Below are positions 43,529-52,852 of a stretch of DNA of 64,000 nt, piece by piece. Within the stretch, counting starts at the first letter, position 1; the number at the start of each line of letters is the position of its first letter. The stretch is from contig OZ037854.1 in the NCBI GenBank assembly GCA_964035575.1, positions 1,364,001 through 1,428,000 on the forward strand, written 5' to 3'. The notes under the pieces were generated by a model, which was given only the letters and a program-made list of their open reading frames with translations, searched no databases and was not told the origin of the DNA. The position numbers and the translations under genes were made by a program. This DNA comes from Rhynchopus sp. YZ270_cl-10 (taxonomy: Eukaryota > Euglenozoa > Diplonemea > Diplonemida > Diplonemidae).

Positions 43529-43742
43529 CTCTTTTTATTTAGGTAGTTTCTTGCTTGGGAATTGTTTAGAAAAATTATTTCCACATCTTTTCGACCACCA
43601 AAATCCCAAGATGAGGAAGTTTGGAAAAGTGCATTTTTGTGAAAGTATTTTGCCATATCTTTGTTGTCACCAAAATCCCAAGATGGTGAGAGAATCTTGA
43701 AAAATCATTTTCCATATTTTCACTTCCCAGTGAAAAAGAGAA

Positions 43743-43815
43743 TACCCATGGTGGGGATCGAACCCACAATCTTTCGCTTAGGAAGCGAACGCCTTATCCA
43801 TTGGGCTACACGGGC
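43743..43815 (-). tRNA. tRNA-Arg-CCT: tRNA-Arg(CCT)
   Basis: Acceptor GCCCGTG/CATGGGT, stem TTCGC/GCGAA, loop TTCCTAA. Confidence 0.93.
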
Positions 43816-43923
43816 CTAATAGTTTTACCTTCTTTCCTTTTCTCTGGGGTGGTCAAATTTAGGACAAGAGACTTTTCTGCATGACCACCCCCCACAATGA
43901 TTCTTTGGTTTAAATGAATGTGA

Positions 43924-43996
43924 GCCTCCCTAGCTCAGTCGGTAGAGCGCAAGGCCCTTAACCTTGTGGTCGCGGGTTCGAGCCCCGCGGGAGGTG
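43924..43996 (+). tRNA. tRNA-Lys-CTT: tRNA-Lys(CTT), copy 1
   Basis: Acceptor GCCTCCC/GGGAGGT, stem CAAGG/CCTTG, loop CCCTTAA with C33. Second copy at 48930. Confidence 0.93.
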
Positions 43997-44811
43997 CTTT
44001 TCTTTTTGAATGTTTACGATTTTGCAGGTTTCTGAGATTTTGAGGCAAATGAAAACCAAAAAATATTTCCTCCACTTGATCTCAGTTCTGTTTCGTTGGC
44101 AAGTTGAGAGTGGAATTTGGGTGAAAATATGTGTTTTCCGAACCAACACAGGACTCCCACCGACCGGTGTAGGTTTTGCGTTCAACCAGGTGTGAACTGC
44201 TTCCACTCGCGAAAAGTGCCAGACCCTTTTGCTGGGGATAGCACGTTTCAGCCCCACAACTTATCTCCTTTCTGGGCATGTCCAGTGTGCTCAGCTGCCG
44301 CTTCTTGGCGACTCACCAGTACAGAATGGTGGAATCCAGCACAGAATGGAATGGCTGGGAAATCCTTAGCAATCCATAATTCAGATGGAAAAACTCCTGA
44401 CCTGGCTATTGAATTTTCGGATCATTTTCTCAGTCACAATGCAAGCACAGAATGGAAACCAAAACCAAGCACAGAATGGAACACGGCTATAAGACTCCAG
44501 CCATTCCATTCTGTGCTGGTTTTTCGTTTCCATTCTGTGTTTGCATTGTGACTGAGAAAATGATCTGAAAATTCAATACCCGGGTCAGGAGTTTTTTTTT
44601 CCACTCCTAACAAATCCTTACAGTAAGCCTATAAGTCTCCAGCCATTCCATTCTGTGCTGGTTTTTGGAGCCCATTCTGTGAGCACTCGCTCGGGCCTGT
44701 ACTGGAGTACGGCCAGGCCATCTCCCTTCTGCGTTCCTGCCTGTCACATCCAGTGCTCAGTTGCTGCTTCTTCAGCACAACCACATCACATCACATCACC
44801 AAAAAATAGAA
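43997..44811. other. Intergenic stretch with inverted repeat
   Basis: No gene recognised. Dominated by the inverted repeat 44325-44675. Confidence 0.5.
44325..44675. repeat. Inverted repeat with ~150-bp arms
   Basis: CCAGCACAGAATGGAATGGC at the left meets GCCATTCCATTCTGTGCTGG at the right, and AATTTTCGGATCATTTTCTC reappears inverted. No coding region inside, so a MITE-like element is possible. Confidence 0.75.
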
Positions 44812-44883
44812 AGGCAACTGGGGGGATCGAACCCCCGACCCTTGGTTTACAAGACCAATGCTCTGCCACTGAGCTAAATCGCC
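44812..44883 (-). tRNA. tRNA-Thr-TGT: tRNA-Thr(TGT)
   Basis: Acceptor GGCGATT/AGTTGCC, stem TTGGT/ACCAA, loop CTTGTAA. Unlike the other two Thr tRNAs it keeps T33. Confidence 0.94.
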
Positions 44884-44965
44884 GCTGATTAAGATGCTTT
44901 TGCTGTTTCTCCTGCGAAGAAGTTTTTCAAGACAACACAGAAAGGAAAGTGTGTAAAAAAAGAAA

Positions 44966-45036
44966 TGACCCTAGACGGAATCGAACCGCCGTTGATGGAT
45001 TTGGAATCCATAGTGCTACCGCTACACCATAGGGCC
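44966..45036 (-). tRNA. tRNA-Trp-CCA: tRNA-Trp(CCA)
   Basis: Acceptor GGCCCTA/TAGGGTC, stem ATGGA/TCCAT, loop TTCCAAA. Confidence 0.94.
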
Positions 45037-45121
45037 CATGATTTAGGGCTTCAATGCGTTTAGCATGAAGGTGGAAATTTTGCTGAAAATCCCACACAAA
45101 GGAAAAAGACACACAAAAAAG

Positions 45122-45194
45122 TGCGAGGTGCCAGGATCGAACTGACGACCTTAGGATTATGGGACCTACGCGCTCCCGACTGCGCCAACCTCGC
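45122..45194 (-). tRNA. tRNA-Met-CAT: Elongator tRNA-Met(CAT)
   Basis: Acceptor GCGAGGT/ACCTCGC, stem TAGGT/TCCTA with a T-T pair as in other elongators, loop CCCATAA with C33. Confidence 0.92.
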
Positions 45195-45318
45195 CTTGAT
45201 ATTATCGTATCATTAAGAAATACATGGGGTGCAAATTTCTACAGGTTTGTGTGGCAAAAAAATTTTTTTGAGCCAAAAAATTTTATGGGCTTCTGTGAAA
45301 ACAATGACAGTTGTAGAA

Positions 45319-45402
45319 CCTCTCGTAGCTCAATTGGTAGAGCGCTCGACTGTAGAATACTCGGTTATCGAGCGGTCGCTGGTTCGATTCCGGCCGAGAG
45401 GA
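45319..45402 (+). tRNA. tRNA-Tyr-GTA: tRNA-Tyr(GTA) with 11-nt intron
   Basis: Acceptor CCTCTCG/CGAGAGG. Stem CTCGA/TCGAG encloses CTGTAG, an intron AATACTCGGTT (45356-45366) after position 37, and A38. The 11-nt length equals that known for Trypanosoma brucei tRNA-Tyr. Only intron-bearing tRNA seen here. Confidence 0.93.
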
Positions 45403-45479
45403 TTTTTTTCGTTTTCGTGTTCCAGATTATTTTCTGCAAACAGATGACTGCCTAAAAACAAAGAACGGTGAGAATTACA

Positions 45480-45561
45480 GCAGTCGTATCCAAGTGGTTA
45501 CGGAGGTGGACTAGAAATCCATTGGGCTCTGCCCGCGCAGGTTCAAGTCCTGCCGACTGCG
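45480..45561 (+). tRNA. tRNA-Ser-AGA: tRNA-Ser(AGA)
   Basis: Type II, acceptor GCAGTCG/CGACTGC, stem GTGGA/TCCAT, loop CTAGAAA. Confidence 0.94.
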
Positions 45562-45659
45562 ATTCATTTTTTGTTCACGAATTTTCGTGCATTTTCGTCG
45601 TTTCTGTGCTCATTTTAGACCATTTTGATGCGCGAAATTAAATCAGAGTGAAGATTGTA

Positions 45660-45731
45660 TCCTCGGTAGTATAGAGGTCAGTATTTCCGCCTGTCACGCG
45701 GAAGACCCGGGTTCAATTCCCGGCCGGGGAA
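45660..45731 (+). tRNA. tRNA-Asp-GTC: tRNA-Asp(GTC), core copy
   Basis: Gene body as at 23518, but the flanks differ, so it is an independent copy rather than part of the arm duplication. Confidence 0.96.
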
Positions 45732-45793
45732 TTCTTTTTTGTACAGGGCTCACATTCATTGTTTCGTTTCTTTTCTGATGAAAATCAAATCAG

Positions 45794-45866
45794 GCCCCGT
45801 TGGCGCAATGGATAGCGCGTTGGACTTCGAATCCAAAGGTTGCGGGTTCGAGTCCCGCACGGGGTT
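45794..45866 (+). tRNA. tRNA-Arg-TCG: tRNA-Arg(TCG)
   Basis: Acceptor GCCCCGT/ACGGGGT, loop CTTCGAA; close relative of Arg(TCT). Confidence 0.94.
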
Positions 45867-46152
45867 AACTTTTTGAACATTGTTTTTTTGAACTTTTTTG
45901 AAAACACAAAAAAGTGAGAGGTTGGTGTCAAATGAATTACAGTGACAAGTTACAGTCACAACAGATAAAAACATTGGGTCCAGTGGGAAGGGGTCACCCC
46001 GGGATTTTGGATTTTTTGGTAGTCAACCCACCCATAAGAACCTTGAAAAATTTTTGGGAAAAACTTGAAAACTGGAAATTCTTTGAAAAGCTGACATTTC
46101 AGAAAAAATTTTCTGAACATGAAAATTTTGCTTCCCCCTTTAAAAAAAGAAC

Positions 46153-46224
46153 TGCACTTACCGGGAGTCGAACCCGGGCCGCTCGCTTGGAAGGCGAGAA
46201 TACTAACCGTTATACCATAAGTGC
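46153..46224 (-). tRNA. tRNA-Gly-TCC: tRNA-Gly(TCC)
   Basis: Acceptor GCACTTA/TAAGTGC, stem CTCGC/GCGAG, loop CTTCCAA. Confidence 0.94.
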
Positions 46225-46313
46225 TGTTACTTTCATGCAAAGTGTTTTCTTTGTGAGGGGCGATTTCAAAATGAAAATAATTTCAAATTCTTCAAATTGC
46301 CTAAAAAAAGAAG

Positions 46314-46385
46314 CAACCGTGGCAGGACTCGAACCTGCAACCGCCTGATCCGTGGTCAGGCGCTCTTCCATTGAGCCACACGGTC
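46314..46385 (-). tRNA. tRNA-Arg-ACG: tRNA-Arg(ACG)
   Basis: Acceptor GACCGTG/CACGGTT, stem CCTGA/TCAGG, loop CCACGGA with C33. Confidence 0.92.
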
Positions 46386-46473
46386 CATGTCTTTAGGCAA
46401 TAGTATTTTTTATGTGGCCTGCATATTTTTGGAGTTGAAAAAAAATTTAGACGGTTGATTGTACAGCTAAAAA

Positions 46474-46545
46474 AGCGGTTACCGAGAATTGAACTCGGGT
46501 CTCCCGTGCCACAAACGGGTGTTCTAACCACTAAACCATAACCGC
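46474..46545 (-). tRNA. tRNA-His-GTG: tRNA-His(GTG)
   Basis: Acceptor GCGGTTA/TAACCGC, stem CCCGT/ACGGG, loop TTGTGGC. The encoded base before G1 is A, so G-1 would be added after transcription as in other eukaryotes. Confidence 0.94.
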
Positions 46546-46661
46546 TTGAATATTCCCACTTATTGGGATCTCAGAAAGGGTTTTATTTCGAGGGATATTG
46601 TGAAATATTTTTCAACCATGCAACGAGCGGCAACTCGAGCACAATTTCGACTAATATCGTA

Positions 46662-46732
46662 GCGTAATTGGTCTAGTGGTAGAATGGCCCCCCGCCACGG
46701 GGTCGGCCCGGGTTCGATTCCCGGATTACGCA
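46662..46732 (+). tRNA. tRNA-Gly-GCC: tRNA-Gly(GCC)
   Basis: Acceptor GCGTAAT/ATTACGC, stem GCCCC/GGGGT, loop CCGCCAC with C33. Confidence 0.92.
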
Positions 46733-46906
46733 CTCTCTTTTTGCGATTGACAAAAGCAAAACAATATGGTTTCGGACAGTTTCAGGTCAGTCACAAACTC
46801 GTTCAAAACGAAAAAGTGGAAATGATATGTACTCTTTCTTGTGTAAGGATTCTTAGTGGAGAAAGAAATTTTTTGTCTGATGCCGGTTTTTGCTCGACAT
46901 AGTAAG

Positions 46907-47225
46907 TCAGTTCAGTCACAACTTCCGTCACAATCGAAAAAAAATTTGACTCATATGTTTATAAACCCATGCTGACTTACATGTTTATTTGTTCACAAAA
47001 ATCCCAGTTCATAAACATGTAAGTCAGTATGGCCGCTCTGGTGGCCGCATGTTTTTGGGTTAACTTACGTGTTTATGAAAAACCTGACTTACATGTTTAT
47101 TTGTTCACAAAATTCCCTGGGTTAATAACCATGTAAGTCAGGTTTTTCATAACCATGTAAGTCAGGTTGGGACTACAACATGTTCATAAACCCAACCTGA
47201 CTTACATGTATATTTCTTCACAAAA
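46907..47225. repeat. Clustered inverted repeats around TGACTTACATG
   Basis: TGACTTACATGTTTATTTG and its complement CATAAACATGTAAGTCA alternate several times, so the segment can form multiple hairpins. Confidence 0.8.
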
Positions 47226-47276
47226 TTCCCAAGATATGGCCGGTGCACTGGTCAGAGACATCACGTTTGCGGGCCA

Positions 47277-47390
47277 ACCCCCCTGTGCGCCCGATTAGGA
47301 ATACCCCCCTGTGCGCCCGATTAGCTTACCCCCCTGTGCGCCCGATTAGGGATCCCCCTGTGCGCCCGATTAGCTTACCCCCTGTGCGCC
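47277..47390. repeat. 25-bp repeat, inverted relative to 24955-25203
   Basis: Five units of CCCCCTGTGCGCCCGATTAG type, the complement of the satellite at the end of the left arm. Confidence 0.9.
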
Positions 47391-47751
47391 CACCTACCTA
47401 GTCACTGTGACCAGGTGCCTGGTCAGATCTGACCAGGTACCCTTACTAATATGCCTTACCAATATGGCCAGGGGTGTGGTATGTTGGGTGCACAAGGGAG
47501 TTTCACGATGGGGGAATACATGCTGGACATGTGCCTTATCTTATGCACAGGTGCAATGGATGGCATAGCAAACCCGTATACCCATTGCGTGTGTGGGTTT
47601 GCTGGCCTAGGACTGTACGGAAAGTGCACGGGTCCACCACAGTACAACCAGTCATGCACCAAGGGCAACTGGCTGTTTTATCAATTTTTGAACTTTTTTT
47701 TAGACATTGCCAAACCTTCTCCATAATCTGAGATCTTGGGAAACAAGATAA

Positions 47752-47823
47752 GCTCGCGTGGCGCAATGGAAGCGCGTCGGTTCCCGACGCCGGAGGTTGC
47801 GGGTTCGATCCCCGCCGCGAGTA
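47752..47823 (+). tRNA. tRNA-Arg-CCG: tRNA-Arg(CCG)
   Basis: Acceptor GCTCGCG/CGCGAGT, stem TCGGT/GCCGG, loop TCCCGAC with C33. Confidence 0.9.
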
Positions 47824-47948
47824 CTTTTTGTTCATTCCAAAATATTTTTAGATTTCCTCCTTTTGTCACAAAACTTTGCCAAATTGAAAATTCAGAAATG
47901 CGAAAATATCAAAAAACAGCTCCGAAATTTGAAAGCAATTAAAAAGGA

Positions 47949-48020
47949 TTCCCCCTCCGGGGTTTGAACCCGGGTCGCCTGGGTGAAAGCCAGGTATACT
48001 AACCACTGTACTAAAGGGGA
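47949..48020 (-). tRNA. tRNA-Glu-TTC: tRNA-Glu(TTC)
   Basis: Acceptor TCCCCTT/AGGGGGA, stem CCTGG/CCAGG, loop CTTTCAC. Confidence 0.94.
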
Positions 48021-48117
48021 GGTGATACTTAGGCACAATCCAAAAAGGGTACTTTTGTGCAAGGAACACGGAATTTCAAACGAAAAAATAAATAAAAATG
48101 AAAATCCAAAAAGACAA

Positions 48118-48189
48118 GGGCTCGGCGGGGAATTGAACCCCGGACCTCTCGCACCCTAAGCGAGAATCATGCCACTAGACCACCGAGCC
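48118..48189 (-). tRNA. tRNA-Pro-AGG: tRNA-Pro(AGG)
   Basis: Acceptor GGCTCGG/CCGAGCC, loop TTAGGGT. Confidence 0.94.
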
Positions 48190-48303
48190 ACGAATTCTCT
48201 CGCATTCTCTTCGTACCAAGGCCATAAGTTTCCATCATTCCTTGTGTGTGTTTTCGTTTTGAATAAGGTCCCCATGTAAATGCTGTCTTCGCTAACAATC
48301 AGA

Positions 48304-48376
48304 TCCTCCTTGGCGCAGTCGGTAGCGCGTCAGGCTGTTAACCTGCAGGTCGTTGGTTCGAACCCAACAGGAGGAG
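48304..48376 (+). tRNA. tRNA-Asn-GTT: tRNA-Asn(GTT), copy 2
   Basis: No difference noticed from 42850 over the gene; flanks differ. Confidence 0.95.
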
Positions 48377-48630
48377 ATTTTTCATTTTTTTGAGTTTTTG
48401 ACTCTATTTTTTAATTTTGAGCTAAAAATCAACGTTGTGTGTCATCTTGATGTTGAAACTATTTTTCAGGATTTCCAAGGTTGTCTCATCAAAAAAACCA
48501 AACATCTTGAATGCTGTCCTAACTTGGAGATTCGTTACCTGAAGATAAAACAGATTTTGTCAGGTTTTTTTTGAGTTTGAAAAAGTTCAGAAAAGAATGA
48601 AAAAAGGGATCAATGCAGTGTATAAAAAAA

Positions 48631-48712
48631 CGCGAACGGCAAGGTTCGAACTTGCGCATGCAGAGCACACTCGCTTAGCAGGCGAGCCCCGTAACCACTT
48701 GGGTACGTCCGC
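48631..48712 (-). tRNA. tRNA-Ser-GCT: tRNA-Ser(GCT)
   Basis: Type II, acceptor GCGGACG/CGTTCGC with a G-T pair, stem CTCGC/GCGAG, loop CTGCTAA. Confidence 0.94.
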
Positions 48713-48929
48713 TTAATTACCTGTCAGTACTTAGGACGAAGCTTGTACTTTGTTTAATGACACGTTAGTGATCACTGTGGTCACGAAAAATCATCGCAAT
48801 TGTGACCACCAAAAAAAATTTTTTGGGCACGATTTCGCACGCTGGTGAGCTCATTGCACAACGACCGACACACCATGTTTTCCAACAAATAAAAAAAATT
48901 CAGAAAAATTCAGGTATCAATACAAAAAG

Positions 48930-49002
48930 CACCTCCCGCGGGGCTCGAACCCGCGACCACAAGGTTAAGGGCCTTGCGCTCTACCGACTGAGCTAGGGAG
49001 GC
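48930..49002 (-). tRNA. tRNA-Lys-CTT: tRNA-Lys(CTT), copy 2
   Basis: Same gene body as 43924, including the CCCTTAA loop with C33, on the opposite strand. Confidence 0.93.
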
Positions 49003-49104
49003 TCATATTAACTTAAATCAAAGAATCAACGTGGGGTACTTGTGTGTACCTGCAACCACCAAATTTTCCATCGTTGTTGTGTGAACAAAAGGATCCGGAT
49101 TATC

Positions 49105-49176
49105 TCTCCTATGGTGTAGTGGTTAGCACCCTGGACTTTGAATCCAGTAGCCGCGGTTCAAACCCGCGTGGGAGAA
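49105..49176 (+). tRNA. tRNA-Gln-TTG: tRNA-Gln(TTG)
   Basis: Acceptor TCTCCTA/TGGGAGA, stem CTGGA/TCCAG, loop CTTTGAA. Confidence 0.94.
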
Positions 49177-49291
49177 CTTTTCTTTTTCCAAGTGTTTTCA
49201 ACATTTTTTGGAGCTTTGTCACACACATCTTCAATCTTTGCATTTGATGGCAAAAACATAAATCACAGAAATCAAACGAAAAGGTAAAGAA

Positions 49292-49373
49292 CGCTGACGG
49301 CAGGGTTCGAACCTGCGCGGGCAGAGCCCAGTGGATTTCAAGTCCACCTCCGTAACCACTTGGATACGTCAGC
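49292..49373 (-). tRNA. tRNA-Ser-TGA: tRNA-Ser(TGA)
   Basis: Type II, acceptor GCTGACG/CGTCAGC, stem GTGGA/TCCAC, loop CTTGAAA. Confidence 0.94.
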
Positions 49374-49450
49374 ATAGTTGAGGAAGTACAACGCCCCAGA
49401 TCCTGAAAATGGGCACAAAAAAGAGAATCCAATCGATCCAAAAAAGTAGG

Positions 49451-49522
49451 CACCCGCCGTGGGGATCGAACCCACGACCATTGGATTAAAAGTCCAACGC
49501 TCTACCGCTGAGCTAGGCGGGC
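49451..49522 (-). tRNA. tRNA-Lys-TTT: tRNA-Lys(TTT)
   Basis: Acceptor GCCCGCC/GGCGGGT, stem TTGGA/TCCAA, loop CTTTTAA (T33, unlike Lys(CTT)). Confidence 0.95.
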
Positions 49523-49634
49523 ATTCGTTTTAAAGGAAAGAGTGATTTCAAGGCTTGTTGCGTTCTTGAAAAAAACTGACAAAAAGACGAACAGAAAGTG
49601 CCCCAAGTACGTCTCCTTGAGGGACATTTATCAG

Positions 49635-49706
49635 GGGCGTTTAGCTCAGTGGTAGAGCGCCCGTTCTGCATACGGGAGGCCGAGGGTTCGAACCCCTCAA
49701 TGTCCA
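49635..49706 (+). tRNA. tRNA-Ala-TGC: tRNA-Ala(TGC)
   Basis: Acceptor GGGCGTT/AATGTCC, stem CCCGT/ACGGG, loop TCTGCAT with C33. Confidence 0.92.
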
Positions 49707-50493
49707 TTTTTTTGCCTTATTTTGTTGATTATTTTTTGGTTGGGCCAGTTAACACACAAAAATATGAACTGGCACCATTGTGCAGTGCCTGCGATGAGGA
49801 TGTGTGTGATGGTCCAATTGGCGAGTCTGATGTCATAATGTGTTCAGGAACATCCAAATGACCCATTTTCCCAACGTTTTCACATTTTTGAGCATTTTGC
49901 TATTACGCAATAGTGGTACAATAGGCATTTTACTGGGTCATTTTAACCAACTCTATCAGGACACTTCTGATGCTCCAATTGGCGATTCTGACCTCATAAT
50001 GGCTTCATGAGCAGCCGAATAACCCGTTTTCCAAATATTTTCACATTTTTGAACATTTTGCCATTCGTGGAATGGTGGCACAAAAGTCATTTTACTGGGT
50101 CATTTTCGCCAACTCGATCAGGGGACACTTCTGGTGCTCCAATTTGCGGTTCTGACCTCATAATGGATTCAAGAGCACCCAAATAACCCATTTTCCCAAC
50201 GTTTTCACATTTTAGACTATTTTTGCTATTGCGGAATGGCAGTACAATAGGCAGTTTACTGGGTCATTTTCGCCAACTCGATCAGGATACTTCTGATGCT
50301 CTAATCACATCGTTTAACCTCATAATGCATTCAGGAGCACCCAAATAACCCATTTTCCCAATGTTTTCGCATTTTTGACCATTTTGCTGTTGCAGAGTAT
50401 CAGTAAGATGAGGTCATGCAAATACAGTTTTGTGCACAACAGAAAAAAAATAGTGTGTACCCCAGGTTGGCGATTCCTTTCGTCATTATTGTC
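49707..50493. repeat. Diverged ~163-bp repeat units
   Basis: Landmarks CTTCTGATGCTC and CCTCATAATGG recur about 163 bp apart (49964, 50126, 50291), each followed by CCCATTTTCCCAA and ACTGGGTCATTTT. No gene seen. This block lies outside the duplicated arm. Confidence 0.8.
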
Positions 50494-50566
50494 GGTCGTG
50501 TAGCTCAGTCGGTAGAGCATTGGTCTAATAAGCCAACGGTCCCAGGTTCGAGCCCTGTCACGACCA
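50494..50566 (+). tRNA. tRNA-Ile-AAT: tRNA-Ile(AAT)
   Basis: Acceptor GGTCGTG/CACGACC, stem TTGGT/GCCAA, loop CTAATAA. The only complete copy; the arm duplication begins inside it at 50513. Confidence 0.95.
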
Positions 50567-50644
50567 ATACTTTTTCTACTACTTTGACTTTGACCTGTTC
50601 AAAAAATGTTGGCCGTGTAAAAAATATGCATACCCTAAAACAAG

Positions 50645-50651
50645 GCCTCTT

Positions 50652-50700
<49 letters not shown>

Positions 50701-50717
50701 AATCCCAGGTGGAGGCA
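50645..50717 (+). tRNA. tRNA-Phe-GAA: tRNA-Phe(GAA), arm copy
   Basis: Inverted counterpart of 24746, same T-T mismatch in the acceptor. Confidence 0.94.
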
Positions 50718-51339
50718 CTTCTCTTTTTTCCCCTCAACTCTAATAACAATTTTCAATGTGCGCTGTGCTACTACATTGGAAAAGTGCGCTGTGCTACTAC
50801 ATCCCAATTTTTTGGACGAAAATTTTTTGGTATGTTGGGTGCACAGCGCAGACCCCGATATGGGCGCACAGAACACCCCCCCATTGTGGGCGCACAGAAC
50901 AGGCCCTCCGTTGTGGGCGCACAGCTCACTGTGTGCTGTGCAAAGTTTCAGCATATGGCTTCTGGCAACAAAAACTTAAAAAAAATTTTGGCCGAAAATT
51001 ATTTTTTGGCCTGCAATCAGGTTGAGCTGAGATGCTATGTAACATGTAAGTCAGTCAGTCTGTTTCATGTTCCCACTGATCAAAGTTCGTTCGAGATGGA
51101 AAGGACTGAAAAGGAAGCAAATGTTAAGGAATCCCCACCCATTTCCGCATGTGCTTCCGGCAACAAAAACTGATTGCTCCGGGATTTGATTTTGGTACCA
51201 TTTTTCACCAAATCCAAAAAAATTGGCAGAGTAGCACAGCCGCAAACGTTAGCATTATGACACGTGTTTGCGGATGTGCTCTCACCCCCAAAAAAAATGG
51301 GCAATACAAGGCCAAAAAACAAACGCACAAAAAGAAGTG
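50718..51339. other. Intergenic stretch, counterpart of 24151-24745
   Basis: No gene seen. It differs from the left arm by an additional GCGCAGACCCCGATATGGGC unit near 50844-50870. Confidence 0.5.
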
Positions 51340-51413
51340 TACACCTATCCGGGTTTGAACCGGAGACCTCCTCGGTGTTAACGAGGCGTCATAACCAACT
51401 AGACCATAGGTGC
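51340..51413 (-). tRNA. tRNA-Val-AAC: tRNA-Val(AAC), arm copy
   Basis: Inverted counterpart of 24077; loop TTAACAC. Confidence 0.94.
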
Positions 51414-51534
51414 TGACATTTATATGGTTCGTAGAAACGAGATGGTGTGTGCATTCACCACCCAAAACCCAAAACTGTGTCAAAATAAAAAAAATTTTGG
51501 ACAGAAGAAAATGGGAATATGGGTACAAAACGAA

Positions 51535-51606
51535 GGCTTAGTGGTCTAGTGGCATGATTCTCGCTTTGGGTGCGAGAGGTCCAGGGTTCGATTCCCTGCT
51601 GAGCCC
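51535..51606 (+). tRNA. tRNA-Pro-TGG: tRNA-Pro(TGG), arm copy
   Basis: Inverted counterpart of 23882; loop TTTGGGT. Confidence 0.94.
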
Positions 51607-51713
51607 CTCTTTTTTTCAAGTTTTTGTGTCACAGATTTTTTGTCAGAAAAACAAATTGTGAAAAAAACTGATCCCTTGAAAAATTGATTCTGGACAATAG
51701 AAGGAAAAAAGTG

Positions 51714-51795
51714 TGACAGGAGTGGGGTTTGAACCCACGCCTCCGAAGAGAAAGGAACTTGAGTCCTCCGCCTTAGACCTCTCGGCCATCCTGCC
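51714..51795 (-). tRNA. tRNA-Leu-CAA: tRNA-Leu(CAA), arm copy
   Basis: Inverted counterpart of 23693; loop CTCAAGT. Confidence 0.94.
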
Positions 51796-51897
51796 TTGCC
51801 AACAGATTTATATTAGAAATGAAATGAGAATGATGAGAAAGGACAACCAAAACAGAGCAAAAGGAAAAACAGAAAAAAACACAACACATAAAAAGAA

Positions 51898-51969
51898 TTC
51901 CCCGGCCGGGAATTGAACCCGGGTCTTCCGCGTGACAGGCGGAAATACTGACCTCTATACTACCGAGGA
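51898..51969 (-). tRNA. tRNA-Asp-GTC: tRNA-Asp(GTC), arm copy
   Basis: Inverted counterpart of 23518; loop CTGTCAC. Confidence 0.95.
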
Positions 51970-52057
51970 TACAATGAAGCCTGTTTTTAAAAAGAATGCG
52001 TCCAGAGAAAGTCTTCAATCACACCGAATCTGAAAAATAAAAAACAAAGAAAAGAAT

Positions 52058-52130
52058 TACCCCATGTGGGACTCGAACCCACAACCTTTGGATTAGAAGT
52101 CCAACGCGCTATCCATTGCGCCAATGGGGC
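52058..52130 (-). tRNA. tRNA-Arg-TCT: tRNA-Arg(TCT), arm copy
   Basis: Inverted counterpart of 23357; loop CTTCTAA. Confidence 0.94.
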
Positions 52131-52221
52131 TTGTTTCATATTCTTTTCTTGTTTTAAGGAAGTGTCCCTTCACAGTCAACACCACCTGTAAAAATTGTGA
52201 AGGAAATTCAAAAATGAAAAG

Positions 52222-52294
52222 TACAACTAGCTGGGATTGAACCAGCGATCTTCCGCGTGTAAGGCGGACGTCCTAACCACTAGACGATAGCTGC
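52222..52294 (-). tRNA. tRNA-Val-TAC: tRNA-Val(TAC), arm copy
   Basis: Inverted counterpart of 23192; loop CTTACAC. Confidence 0.93.
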
Positions 52295-52395
52295 CCAAAC
52301 TTAGTGAGATGTTGGCAAGGGTCTGACCAACTTTTTTTTGGTGTGCAAAAAATTTTTTTCAAGTCAAAAAAATGGGTTCACTGAAAAAGGTTTTC

Positions 52396-52468
52396 TAGCA
52401 GAGATAGGTTTCGATCCTATGACCTGTGGGTTATGAGCCCACCGCGCTGACCACTGCGCCACTCTGCT
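52396..52468 (-). tRNA. tRNA-iMet-CAT: Initiator tRNA-Met(CAT), arm copy
   Basis: Inverted counterpart of 23018 with the same initiator hallmarks. Confidence 0.95.
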
Positions 52469-52518
52469 TCTAATTACTTCCAACGATGTTTTCTACATGC
52501 CCAGCTTAAAAAAGGCTA

Positions 52519-52589
52519 TGCGACCGCCGGGAATCGAACCCGGGTCGAACCCTTGGGAGGGGTCCATCATGCCACTAGACCACGGTCGC
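52519..52589 (-). tRNA. tRNA-Gly-CCC: tRNA-Gly(CCC), arm copy
   Basis: Inverted counterpart of 22897; loop CTCCCAA. Confidence 0.93.
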
Positions 52590-52615
52590 CTTATCAAGGG
52601 ATAAAAGGGCTCGAC

Positions 52616-52688
52616 GCTCTCGTGGCCTAGTGGTTAAGGCACAGGTCTTATGAGCCTGGGATCGCGGGTTCAAACCCCGCCGGGAGCA
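52616..52688 (+). tRNA. tRNA-Ile-TAT: tRNA-Ile(TAT), arm copy
   Basis: Inverted counterpart of 22798; loop CTTATGA. Confidence 0.93.
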
Positions 52689-52770
52689 AAGCCTTTTTTT
52701 TGTTCTGTGAAACACTGTTCATTCCTCCTGTTCTTTCGATGACTCCTCCAGAAGTTGCAAAGGAACAGTA

Positions 52771-52852
52771 GCGGACGTATCCAAGTGGTTACGGAGGTGC
52801 ACTCGAAATGCATTGGGCTCTGCCCGCGCAGGTTCAAATCCTGCCGTCCGCG
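52771..52852 (+). tRNA. tRNA-Ser-CGA: tRNA-Ser(CGA), arm copy
   Basis: Inverted counterpart of 22637; loop CTCGAAA. Confidence 0.95.

Larger units (their letters stand above)
46733..47751. other. 1-kb stretch of inverted and tandem repeats
   Basis: No RNA gene found. It holds the repeats at 46907-47225 and 47277-47390. A 91-codon frame at 47451-47726 has a Cys-rich middle but no recognised domain; I do not call it. Confidence 0.5.

Noticed and set aside
44117-44551. 144-codon frame over the inverted repeat
   Set aside because: The frame reads through the arms of an inverted repeat and has no homology-like features.
47451-47726. 91-codon frame with Cys and Gly
   Set aside because: No recognised domain, low-complexity surroundings and overlapping frames on both strands.
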